DNA from: Winogradskyella sp. UBA3174
GTDB lineage: Bacteria > Bacteroidota > Bacteroidia > Flavobacteriales > Flavobacteriaceae
Assembly: GCF_002364335.1 (NCBI RefSeq)
Contig: NZ_DEXW01000062.1
Coordinates: 1-13,645, forward strand
DNA: 13,645 nucleotides
Direction of reading: 5' to 3'
Below, one piece after another: positions 7,982-13,645 of this stretch. The notes under the pieces are model-generated. The model worked only from the letters and a program-made list of their open reading frames with translations. It did no database searches and was not told where the DNA came from. A program made the translations under genes and the position numbers. Position 1 is the stretch's first letter; each line of letters starts with the position of its first letter.

Positions 7982-8647
7982 TTAGCCTAAATATTTAGAA
8001 TTAGGTTCTCTATCTTTTATAGTATTAATAGGAACACCAAAGGCTTGCTTTAAATTTCCAATAGATTTTAAAACCAATGATGCAGCTCCAATAACGGTAT
8101 AATTCCCTATAGTTATGTTTTGAATTACAGATGCTTTTAAGCAAATCGCAGAGCAAAAACCAATTTTAACATTACCGCCTATTGTAGCGCCAGATGCTAA
8201 ACTTGAAAAATCAGCCATTACAGAATCATGACCTAAGGAAGTTGCGGTGTTTAAAATACAAAATTCACCAATCTTAGCATTCGCATTTACTACTACAGAA
8301 GCCATAATTACAGAGCCCTCAGATATTGTAACATCTTCAGCTATAACAGCACTTGGATGAATTACTGAAGGAAATTTTAAAACTAATGAAAGATTATCAA
8401 TTCGTTCTTTCATTTCTTTACGGGTAAAGTTGTCACCAACTCCAATAATAATTCCGTAAATATTATGTTCTTCCTTGATCCGTTTTAAGTCATCAATACT
8501 TCCAATAATGTCATAACCAGAGATGTTTCTGCCGTCTTCTTTAAAAGAGTCAATAAAACCTATGATGTTATAGGTTTTCGTTTTGTGGAGAATATCAATT
8601 ATCATTTTTGAATGACCTGATGCTCCACTGATTAAAACATTTTTCAT
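7982..8647 (-). CDS. NeuD/PglD-like sugar O/N-acyltransferase
   Basis: A 221-residue protein with the two-part build of the NeuD/PglD family. The N-terminal domain starts VLISGASGHSKMIIDIL (the SGASGHSK loop at 7-14 binds the UDP-sugar side in PglD), followed by GFIDS. From about residue 93 hexapeptide repeats form a left-handed beta-helix (HPSAVIAEDVTISEGSVIM, then GGNVKIGFCSAICLKASV). H140 in SLGHDSVM occupies the place of the catalytic base of PglD (usual form xHD). Family members acetylate an amino- or hydroxyl-sugar from acetyl-CoA, as in bacillosamine or sialic-acid pathways. It is the first gene of an operon with the CapK-like ligase, which suggests that the transferred acyl group may be special rather than plain acetyl. 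A matching promoter lies upstream on the - strand. Confidence 0.88.
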   Translation of the reverse strand: MKNVLISGASGHSKMIIDILHKTKTYNIIGFIDSFKEDGRNISGYDIIGSIDDLKRIKEEHNIYGIIIGVGDNFTRKEMKERIDNLSLVLKFPSVIHPSAVIAEDVTISEGSVIMASVVVNANAKIGEFCILNTATSLGHDSVMADFSSLASGATIGGNVKIGFCSAICLKASVIQNITIGNYTVIGAASLVLKSIGNLKQAFGVPINTIKDREPNSKYLG

Positions 8648-8708
8648 AAGGGCGCTATTACTACTTCAAAAAACAGCATACGCTGTCGTTAATTAAGGGT
8701 TAACAAAT

Positions 8709-8716
8709 CAAAGATA
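8709..8716 (-). promoter_or_regulatory. Bacteroidota -7 box for the NeuD-like/CapK-like operon
   Basis: On the - strand this reads TATCTTTG, a perfect TAnnTTTG, about 60 bases before the start codon at 8647. A TTG at 8729-8731 (- strand) is too close for the usual -33 element, so only one half is convincing. The box lies in an inverted repeat TCAAAG-ATATA-CTTTGA (8708-8724), which could be an operator. A small hairpin ACAGC-ATAC-GCTGT (8673-8686) falls in the presumed leader. Confidence 0.5.
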
Positions 8717-8760
8717 TACTTTGAGAATCAATTTTATCATTTATTACGATGATTTACGCT

Positions 8761-8794
8761 TTTTGTAAGATTTATGGTGTGTAAATCTACAAAA
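8761..8794. repeat. Long imperfect inverted repeat in the divergent promoter region
   Basis: The left arm TTTTGTAAGATTTA (8761-8774) and right arm TAAATCTACAAAA (8782-8794) are complementary over 13 pairs with one extra A, around a 7-base loop. It lies between divergently read genes, so it is not a simple terminator for either. It may be a regulator-binding site or an RNA hairpin if transcription of the methyltransferase gene begins further upstream. Confidence 0.75.
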
Positions 8795-8830
8795 GGTTAA
8801 TATAGATAGATAAAGTATATTTATTACTCA

Positions 8831-8838
8831 TATTTTTG
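8831..8838 (+). promoter_or_regulatory. Possible -7 box for the rRNA methyltransferase gene
   Basis: TATTTTTG fits TAnnTTTG and ends 18 bases before the ATG at 8857, giving a very short leader. No TTG or TTTG is found 19-21 bases upstream. If this box is real, the TTG at 8836 lies inside the promoter and cannot be the start codon, which supports the ATG at 8857. Confidence 0.4.
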
Positions 8839-8856
8839 CCTACAAAGAATAAATAC

Positions 8857-10086
8857 ATGCATTTTTCTAAAAATATAAAGACTAATTATTCACCAAAACG
8901 ATTAGCTGTAAAACTTAATGCTAAAGGAGAGCAATTTGTTGTAAAAGGACATCCATGGATATTTTCTAATAGTATTGTTAAAATTAATAAGGATGCTACA
9001 ACAGGTGATTTAGCGATAGTATTTAGTAAGAATAAGAATAAAGTCATAGGATTGGGATTATATGATGCAGATTCCCCTATACGAATAAAGATTATTCATA
9101 ATGCAGAAACTAAAGCAGCAATTAATACTGAGTTTTTCCTTAAAAAGATTCAATATGCTTTTACGATTCGTAAAGAATTATTACAGACTAATACTGATAG
9201 TTATCGCTTATTATTTGGTGAAAATGATGGTTTTCCTGGGCTTATTGCAGATGTATATAATTCAGTTTTGGTGGTTAAATTGTATTCAGAGATTTGGTTG
9301 CCGTATTTAGAACCCATTTTAAATAGCTTAAAAGAAGTTTCAAAAGCAAAAACTATTGTTATAAGACTTAGTAGAGGCTTACAAAACAGCAGTAACCATA
9401 AGTTAAGAGATGGAGAAGTGGTCTATGGTATTCTAGAAGATGAGGTTGTAGGGTTTATAGAACATGGAGTTAAGTTTTCTGCAAATGTTATTAAAGGTCA
9501 TAAAACAGGCTATTTTTTAGACCATAGAGACAATAGAAGACGTGTAGGAGAATTAAGTGAAGGTAAAACCGTTTTAGATGTGTTTTCTTATGCTGGTGGA
9601 TTCTCGGTACATGCTTTAGCTAAAGGCGCAGATGAAGTGACGAGTTTAGATATAAGTAAGCAAGCCTTAGATTTGGCTAGAGAAAACGGGAAGTTAAATG
9701 ACTATTATGGCAAACATAAAACCATTTCTGGTGATGCTTTTAAAGAAATGAAAAGCCTAATAGAAAAAGGAAAAACCTATGATGTTGTAGTTATCGATCC
9801 TCCAAGTTTTGCAAAACAACAATCCGAGATAGAACTTGCAAAAAAGAAATACGCACAATTAGCAGATTTAGGTGCTAAGCTTACGGCTAAAAAAGGCTTA
9901 TTAGTTTTAGCATCGTGTTCTTCTAGAGTTTTGGCACAAGCATTTTTCGATTTAAATGTGCAAGCACTTAATTCTCAATCGCGATTATATGAGACTATGC
10001 TAAAAACAAAACATGATAGTGATCATCCTATTAGCTTTTCAGAAGGTGCTTATTTAAAGTGTGGTTATTATCGTTTTTTAGAATAA
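8857..10086 (+). CDS. rlmI: 23S rRNA (cytosine-5) methyltransferase, RlmI family
   Basis: A 409-residue cytoplasmic class I SAM-dependent methyltransferase of the RlmI/YccW family, which methylates a cytosine of 23S rRNA (C1962 in E. coli). The N-terminal PUA-type RNA-binding domain is marked by KRLAVKLNAKGEQFVVKGHPWIFSNSI at about 14-40. A central segment leads to the Rossmann fold: SAM loop VLDVFSYAGGFS (239-250), DPPSFAK (D314 onward) as motif IV, and ASCSS with C354 as the candidate catalytic cysteine of motif VI. Length agrees with the family. I start at the ATG at 8857; a TTG seven codons earlier keeps the frame but overlaps a likely promoter box. The first 13 residues go beyond what family members usually have before KRLAVKLN. 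It is divergent from the acyl-chemistry operon and marks the return to ordinary chromosomal genes. Confidence 0.9.
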   Translation: MHFSKNIKTNYSPKRLAVKLNAKGEQFVVKGHPWIFSNSIVKINKDATTGDLAIVFSKNKNKVIGLGLYDADSPIRIKIIHNAETKAAINTEFFLKKIQYAFTIRKELLQTNTDSYRLLFGENDGFPGLIADVYNSVLVVKLYSEIWLPYLEPILNSLKEVSKAKTIVIRLSRGLQNSSNHKLRDGEVVYGILEDEVVGFIEHGVKFSANVIKGHKTGYFLDHRDNRRRVGELSEGKTVLDVFSYAGGFSVHALAKGADEVTSLDISKQALDLARENGKLNDYYGKHKTISGDAFKEMKSLIEKGKTYDVVVIDPPSFAKQQSEIELAKKKYAQLADLGAKLTAKKGLLVLASCSSRVLAQAFFDLNVQALNSQSRLYETMLKTKHDSDHPISFSEGAYLKCGYYRFLE

Positions 10087-10090
10087 CAAC

Positions 10091-10108
10091 TATTATGCAC
10101 GCATAATA
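10091..10108. repeat. Perfect 18-bp palindrome between rlmI and the flavoprotein gene
   Basis: TATTATGC-AC-GCATAATA has two perfect 8-base arms around two bases, 4 bases after the rlmI stop and 7 bases before the next gene's -7 box. It covers the place where the -33 element of that promoter should be. No T run follows, so an operator is more likely than an intrinsic terminator, though in RNA it could also form a 7-bp hairpin with a CACG loop. Confidence 0.8.
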
Positions 10109-10115
10109 AATTCAG

Positions 10116-10123
10116 TATATTTG
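10116..10123 (+). promoter_or_regulatory. Bacteroidota -7 box for the nitronate monooxygenase-like gene
   Basis: TATATTTG is a perfect TAnnTTTG, 18 bases before the ATG at 10142. The -33 position (about 10092-10097) holds ATTATG, a weak match at best, and is inside the 18-bp palindrome. A promoter whose -33 half is covered by a palindrome is a typical layout for repression. Confidence 0.6.
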
Positions 10124-10141
10124 AACAAATAATTTTAAGCC

Positions 10142-11092
10142 ATGCAAACCAAATTAACTCAACTCCTTCATATAAAACACCCAATCATACAAGCACCAAT
10201 GTTCTTGGTATCTAACGTTGCCATGGTAACAGAAGCTATGAAAGGTGGTATTGCTGGTTGTATTCCTGCATTAAATTACAGAACACTCGACGAACTAAGA
10301 GACGCTATCAAACAATTAAAGGCTAATAAGGTTGAAGGTGGTTCTTATGGGTTTAACTTAATTGTAAATAAATCTAATATTAAATATAAAGGACAACTCG
10401 AAGTAATTTGCCAAGAAGGTTGTGATTTTATTATAACCTCTTTAGGAAGTCCAGAAGAAACGATAAGGCAAGCCCACGCTGTTGGTGTCAAAGTATTTTG
10501 TGATGTTACCGATTTAAAGTTTGCTAAAAAAGTAGAACTACTTGGAGCAGACGCTGCTATAGCAGTAAATAGCGAAGCTGGTGGGCACAGAGGAAATTTA
10601 TCACCAGAAGAATTAACCAACTTATTAAGTACAGAATTATCTATTCCGGTAATCTCAGCAGGTGGTGTAGGTTGTAAAGCAGATATTGATAAAATGCTAA
10701 GTTACGGTGCAGAAGGTGTTTCTGTTGGTAGTCCGTTTATAGCTTCTATTGAAGCAGGTGTTACAGACGACTATAAACAAGCTTGCGTAGATTACGGTGC
10801 AGAAGATATAATAATGACAGAGCGTATATCTGGTACACCGTGTACTGTAATTAACACACCTTATGTTCAGAAAATAGGAACTAAAGCTACTTGGATAGAA
10901 AACCTACTGAACAAAAATAAAAGCCTTAAAAAATGGGTAAAAATGGTTCGTTTTTCTATTGGGATGAAAGCAACCGAAAAAGCAGCTAAAAAAGCAACTT
11001 ACAAAACTGTTTGGGTTGCAGGTCCAAGTATAGAGCATACCAAAGCTATATTACCTACAGAAGAAATAATTAAAAAATTAGTTAGTAATTAA
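10142..11092 (+). CDS. Nitronate monooxygenase-like FMN flavoprotein
   Basis: A 316-residue TIM-barrel flavoprotein of the nitronate monooxygenase/2-nitropropane dioxygenase group, also annotated as NAD(P)H-dependent flavin oxidoreductase. The barrel opens HPIIQAPM (13-20), where FMN contacts begin; SEAGGHRG (144-151) carries H149 at the position of the catalytic His of class I enzymes; PVISAGGVG (169-177) and GAEGVSVGSPFI (189 onward) form the phosphate-binding end. Known members oxidise alkyl nitronates such as propionate-3-nitronate or act as quinone reductases; the physiological substrate is not certain. The C-terminal tail from about 255 is Lys-rich. It has its own promoter with a palindrome over the -33 region, so it may be induced on demand. 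Its 3' end overlaps the convergent small gene by 11 bases. Confidence 0.87.
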   Translation: MQTKLTQLLHIKHPIIQAPMFLVSNVAMVTEAMKGGIAGCIPALNYRTLDELRDAIKQLKANKVEGGSYGFNLIVNKSNIKYKGQLEVICQEGCDFIITSLGSPEETIRQAHAVGVKVFCDVTDLKFAKKVELLGADAAIAVNSEAGGHRGNLSPEELTNLLSTELSIPVISAGGVGCKADIDKMLSYGAEGVSVGSPFIASIEAGVTDDYKQACVDYGAEDIIMTERISGTPCTVINTPYVQKIGTKATWIENLLNKNKSLKKWVKMVRFSIGMKATEKAAKKATYKTVWVAGPSIEHTKAILPTEEIIKKLVSN

Positions 11093-11432
11093 AAGCAATT
11101 TTTTGTTTCTTTTTTCGCTTACCAGTAAATATACTAAAGCTAGTACTAACAAAAAGGCCACCTGTTGTCGTAGCAGCTAACTCGCCAGTATCAAAACGTC
11201 CGCTAATAATATAGCCATCATACACTTCTTTAGCGAGTCCAACTAAGGCAGATGCACCTAGGCTATACCAAAATGCTTTCTTTTTATTTTTTGTTTTTGA
11301 GTATACTATAGCGTATGTTGTGCCAGAAATTAATGCACCAGCAGCAAAATGTAATTTGTCATCATCAGATATAACTTGTGCAGAACTTAGATTTATAAAT
11401 GCTAAAGCAAAAATTGTAATAATAATCTTCAT
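11082..11432 (-). CDS. Small exported YfiM/DUF2279-like protein
   Basis: A 116-residue protein with a signal peptide (MKIIITIFALAFINLSSAQ, likely cut after SSA) and no lipobox Cys, so it is probably periplasmic or membrane-held. The mature part starts DDDKLHFAAGALISG and contains SLGASALVGLAKEVYDG and FDTGELAATTTGG; these match the D-K-x-x-H-F, K-E-x-x-D and D-(x)n-D-x-x-A-T-x-x-G pattern of YfiM/DUF2279-like proteins. Two short hydrophobic stretches (about 28-45 and 52-66) could be membrane helices. The end is very basic (GKRKKKQK). The role of the family is unknown. It converges with the flavoprotein gene and overlaps its last codons by 11 bases. I saw no TAnnTTTG box on the - strand upstream. 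Confidence 0.75.
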   Translation of the reverse strand: MKIIITIFALAFINLSSAQVISDDDKLHFAAGALISGTTYAIVYSKTKNKKKAFWYSLGASALVGLAKEVYDGYIISGRFDTGELAATTTGGLFVSTSFSIFTGKRKKKQKIAFNY

Positions 11433-11632
11433 TGGTTTTTTTGGTCGTCAGAAAAGTATGCTTATTATGTTTATGGAGTAGCCTATTACCGATTGAACCT
11501 TAATTTTTACGATTAAAGGTAGAAACCACTCACTTTTGACGCAACTTTTTAGATGATTTGACATCTACAATACAAATCATAAATCACTAATTTCTAGTAT
11601 CAGCATATTTTTTAATGGTAATAGCTGCTCTA

Positions 11633-11646
11633 AATAACCGGTTATT
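11633..11646. repeat. Perfect 14-bp palindrome AATAACC/GGTTATT
   Basis: AATAACCGGTTATT is fully self-complementary with no spacer, so it suits a dimeric DNA-binding protein rather than an RNA hairpin. It lies about 60 bases upstream of the -7 box at 11705 and about 200 bases upstream of the divergent small gene. Confidence 0.75.
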
Positions 11647-11665
11647 GTTTATAACTGTTTATAAG
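11646..11665 (+). repeat. Two tandem 10-bp units TGTTTATAAC / TGTTTATAAG
   Basis: The two units differ only in the last base and start on the last base of the 14-bp palindrome. A 10-base period places both on the same face of the DNA helix, which would fit cooperative binding of a regulator upstream of the amidohydrolase promoter. Confidence 0.6.
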
Positions 11666-11704
11666 TCATCATAATAACTTCTTTATTTTTAAACTTCAAA
11701 ATTA

Positions 11705-11712
11705 TAACTTTG
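11705..11712 (+). promoter_or_regulatory. Bacteroidota -7 box upstream of the amidohydrolase gene
   Basis: TAACTTTG is a perfect TAnnTTTG. The -33 region (about 11681-11686) is T-rich but lacks a clear TTG. Start of transcription near 11718 would leave a leader of about 105 bases containing the inverted repeat and the 19-bp repeat element. Confidence 0.5.
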
Positions 11713-11747
11713 TTTGATGGCCGTTATAATATGGATATCATCAATAA

Positions 11748-11766
11748 GTATATTTAATTGTTAGGT
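11748..11766 (+). repeat. Left copy of a 19-bp flanking repeat ending GTTAGGT
   Basis: The element is GTATATTTAATTGTTAGGT. It matches 17 of 19 positions with the right copy at 13622-13640. Its last seven bases fit the integron core-site pattern GTTRRRY exactly, and AATTGTTAGG resembles the 3' ends of known attC sites. No partner RYYYAAC was found upstream, so it is at most half a site. Confidence 0.6.
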
Positions 11767-11824
11767 GCAAGCTGCATAAACGAATCAAATATTAAAACAA
11801 CAAGACTAATAAAATAAAATAAAA

Positions 11825-13570
11825 ATGAAAATGAAAAATAAATATTTTTTAGCATTCGCATTTCTAATTTCTTCCTTTTCTCTTTTTGCACAAACCTATA
11901 TCACCAATGTAACAGTAGCGGATGTAGAAAAACAAAAATTAGTACCTAATCAAACTGTTGTAATTACTAACGATTTTATTTCGAACATTCAAAAAAGTAA
12001 CAAAATAAAGATTCCTGAAAATGCAACTATAATTGATGGAACAGAAAAATATCTTGTCCCTGGTTTAGTCGATGCACATATACATTTCTTCCAAAATGGA
12101 GGCTTATATACTCGTCCAGATGCTATTGATTTACGAAAAGACAGGGATTATGACCAAGAAATTGCGTTAGCAAAAATCGATATGGAGAATAAATTAAGAA
12201 GATATCTTCAAAACGGAATTACTACAGTGATTGATGTGGGTGCTAATTATCAATTCCTTAAACAGCGTAAAGATTTTACAGATAAATCTTTTTCACCTAC
12301 AATTTTTATAACTGGTCCATTATTGACCACCTTTGAACCCGAAGTCTATAAAAATTTAGGAGAAGATGAACCTTTCACCTTAACAAAAACCATTGAAGAT
12401 GGTATTGACGGTGTAAAGAAACAATTGCAATATAATCCCGATTTTATCAAAATCTGGTACATCGCAGGAGCAGACGGCTTAAGTATTGAAGAAAGTGCTC
12501 GAAAAAACCTGCCCATAGTAAAAGCCATTATAGATGAAGCCCACAAAAATAATTTAAAAGTTGCTGTACATGCATCACAAAGAATTACGGCTCAATTGGC
12601 AGTCGAAAATGGCTGCGATTTTTTAGTCCATAGTGTAGATGATGAAATTTTAAAGGATGACTTTGTACAATTAATGAAAAAAAACAAAACCATTATTTGC
12701 CCAACATTAATTGTATATGATGGCTATCAGAATACATTCGGTCAAAATATAGAAATGAGCAATCATGAATTGCAAAAAGCGGATCCTTATCAATTGGGTA
12801 CTTTATTAGATTTAAAACATCTGCCTGACACTTTACTTATCAATAATTATAAAAATAGTTCAAACTCAAAAGCGGGAATGACACGTTTTAACAAAAAGAA
12901 GTCGACGATGATGGCTAATCTCAAAATTTTGTCAGATGCTGGAGTTTTAATTACAACAGGTACAGATGCAGGTAATATTGGTACTTTACATGCTTCATCA
13001 TATTTAGCGGAACTACGAGCAATGCATAAAAGTGGCATGAATAATTGGCAAATTGTTCAAGCATCAACAATAAATGGTGCAAAAATATTTAATAAAGAAA
13101 ATGAATTTGGAACAGTTGGAATCGGTAAAAAAGCTAATCTCATCCTACTAGATGCCAATCCAATTGAAAATATAGAAAACCTTTCGGAAATTAATACTGT
13201 TATTAATAAAGGTGTTGTATTTAAGCCAAATGAATTATTGAAAGACTCACCTGCAGATCTAGCACAACGACAATTAAATGCTTATAACTTTAGAAATATT
13301 GAGGCATTTTTAGAGCCTTATGACGAGAATATTGAAGTCTACAACTACCCCAACAAATTACAATTCAAAGGAAAAGAAGCTATGAGGAAAAGCTATTCAC
13401 TTATGTTCAAAAACACGCCTAATCTACATTGTGAATTAGTTGCCCGAATTGTTCAAGGTAATATTGTTATAGATAAAGAGCGCGTTCAATTTGGAGATAA
13501 AATAATTGAAGCTGTTGCAATTTATCATATCGAAAACAATAAAATTAAAAAGGTGTATTTTATTCAATAA
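11825..13570 (+). CDS. Secreted metal-dependent amidohydrolase with C-terminal SnoaL-like domain
   Basis: A 581-residue exported protein. Residues 1-23 are a signal peptide ending SLFAQ. An amidohydrolase fold follows: N-terminal beta-sandwich, GLVDAHIH with metal ligands H85 and H87, FIKIW with K209 as candidate carbamylated lysine, H249 in VAVHAS, H269 in FLVHSVDD, and D381 in TTGTDAGN. This is the pattern of imidazolonepropionase-like or Xaa-Pro/Xaa-Arg dipeptidase relatives of the superfamily. The sandwich closes near 455-470 (VINKGVVFKPNE). Residues from about 478 to the end form a second domain (FRNIEAFLEPYDENIEVYNYPN, then FKGKEAMRKSY and IENNKIKKVYFIQ) of SnoaL/NTF2-like type. Substrate unknown; hydrolysis of an amide, lactam or dipeptide outside the cytoplasm is likely. 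A second ATG two codons in is an equal start candidate. The gene stands alone between two copies of a 19-bp repeat, which suggests cassette-like gain. Confidence 0.87.
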   Translation: MKMKNKYFLAFAFLISSFSLFAQTYITNVTVADVEKQKLVPNQTVVITNDFISNIQKSNKIKIPENATIIDGTEKYLVPGLVDAHIHFFQNGGLYTRPDAIDLRKDRDYDQEIALAKIDMENKLRRYLQNGITTVIDVGANYQFLKQRKDFTDKSFSPTIFITGPLLTTFEPEVYKNLGEDEPFTLTKTIEDGIDGVKKQLQYNPDFIKIWYIAGADGLSIEESARKNLPIVKAIIDEAHKNNLKVAVHASQRITAQLAVENGCDFLVHSVDDEILKDDFVQLMKKNKTIICPTLIVYDGYQNTFGQNIEMSNHELQKADPYQLGTLLDLKHLPDTLLINNYKNSSNSKAGMTRFNKKKSTMMANLKILSDAGVLITTGTDAGNIGTLHASSYLAELRAMHKSGMNNWQIVQASTINGAKIFNKENEFGTVGIGKKANLILLDANPIENIENLSEINTVINKGVVFKPNELLKDSPADLAQRQLNAYNFRNIEAFLEPYDENIEVYNYPNKLQFKGKEAMRKSYSLMFKNTPNLHCELVARIVQGNIVIDKERVQFGDKIIEAVAIYHIENNKIKKVYFIQ

Positions 13571-13607
13571 GCATAAACAGTCATAAGTTTCATTAGAACA
13601 AAAGCCA

Positions 13608-13623
13608 ACACCTAACACGGTGT
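13608..13623 (+). repeat. Small hairpin ACACC-TAACAC-GGTGT after the amidohydrolase gene
   Basis: Five-base arms around a six-base loop, 38 bases after the stop at 13570. No T run follows, so it is a poor intrinsic terminator. It overlaps the left end of the repeat unit at 13610 and may belong to the recognised structure of that unit. Confidence 0.5.
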
Positions 13624-13640
13624 ATAATTAATTGCTAGGT
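13610..13640 (+). repeat. Right flanking repeat, attC-like unit
   Basis: The unit starts with ACCTAAC (13610-13616), an exact fit to the inverse core RYYYAAC, and ends with GCTAGGT (13634-13640), so ACCTA and TAGGT are complementary ends 31 bases apart. Its last 19 bases repeat those at 11748-11766 with two changes. It lacks the paired inner boxes of a classical attC, and the second base of the final core is C rather than T. It could be a short attC relative or a dispersed Bacteroidota repeat. The window ends 5 bases later. Confidence 0.55.
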
Positions 13641-13645
13641 CACTG

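Larger units (their letters stand above)
11433..11824. other. 392-bp divergent intergenic region
   Basis: No gene is evident. It holds, left to right, a perfect 14-bp palindrome, a 10-bp tandem repeat, a perfect TAnnTTTG box for the right-hand gene, a wide inverted repeat TTGATG...CATCAA (11714-11719 and 11739-11744), and a 19-bp element repeated beyond the next gene. It is both longer and richer in structure than the other gaps of the window. Confidence 0.6.

Noticed and set aside
8836..8856. TTG at 8836 as the start of the rRNA methyltransferase
   Set aside because: It would add seven residues not typical of the family and lies within a likely -7 box; the ATG at 8857 explains the gene.
10345..10620. 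Open frame of 91 codons on the - strand inside the flavoprotein gene
   Set aside because: The + strand protein has conserved motifs over the same bases (SEAGGHRG); the antisense frame resembles nothing I know.
11714..11766. A complete classical attC site left of the amidohydrolase
   Set aside because: Only the right half (core GTTAGGT) is present. I found no RYYYAAC partner upstream, and the TTGATG/CATCAA arms are not in the correct register.
1..13645. tRNA, rRNA, CRISPR array, insertion sequence or transposase
   Set aside because: Reading through found no cloverleaf-like segment, no regularly spaced repeat array and no transposase motif.

Overview
The window looks like a chromosomal piece of a marine-type Flavobacteriaceae (Bacteroidota). 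The DNA is very AT-rich, genes lack Shine-Dalgarno sites, several upstream regions carry the Bacteroidota -7 box TAnnTTTG, and the proteins (ATP-grasp, CapK-like ligase, RlmI-type methylase, secreted amidohydrolase) have a flavobacterial character. Assignment to a genus is not possible from the sequence alone.

Left part (1-8647) reads as an accessory, probably cell-surface glycan or small-molecule assembly locus. On the + strand come the 3' end of a beta-keto acid cleavage enzyme (BKACE/DUF849), a GNAT-like acyltransferase, a broken second copy of that acyltransferase (two frameshifts and a stop), and then four tandem paralogous ATP-grasp ligases of the 'sugar-transfer associated' type. Converging on them from the - strand is a two-gene operon: a CapK/PaaK-like adenylate-forming enzyme and a NeuD/PglD-like left-handed beta-helix acyltransferase. 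Every function is one of making, activating or transferring an acyl group or forming an amide. My inference is that the locus builds an acyl- or amide-decorated product, probably on a surface polysaccharide; no glycosyltransferase, flippase or polymerase is visible here, so this is only the edge of a larger cluster or a stand-alone modification module.

Middle part (8648-11432) is housekeeping: an RlmI-family 23S rRNA m5C methyltransferase, a nitronate monooxygenase-like flavoprotein behind a very good promoter with an 18-bp palindrome next to it, and a small exported YfiM/DUF2279-like protein that converges with and overlaps the flavoprotein gene.

Right part (11433-13645) is a 392-bp regulatory gap with a perfect 14-bp palindrome and a 10-bp tandem repeat, then a secreted metal-dependent amidohydrolase fused to a SnoaL-like domain. 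This last gene is bracketed by two copies of a 19-bp sequence ending in (G)YTAGGT, the right copy preceded by ACCTAAC; the arrangement recalls an integron-type gene cassette boundary, although the internal fold of a classical attC is not seen.

The two things most worth attention are the four-fold ATP-grasp array with its surrounding acyl-chemistry genes, and the attC-like repeats bracketing the amidohydrolase gene.
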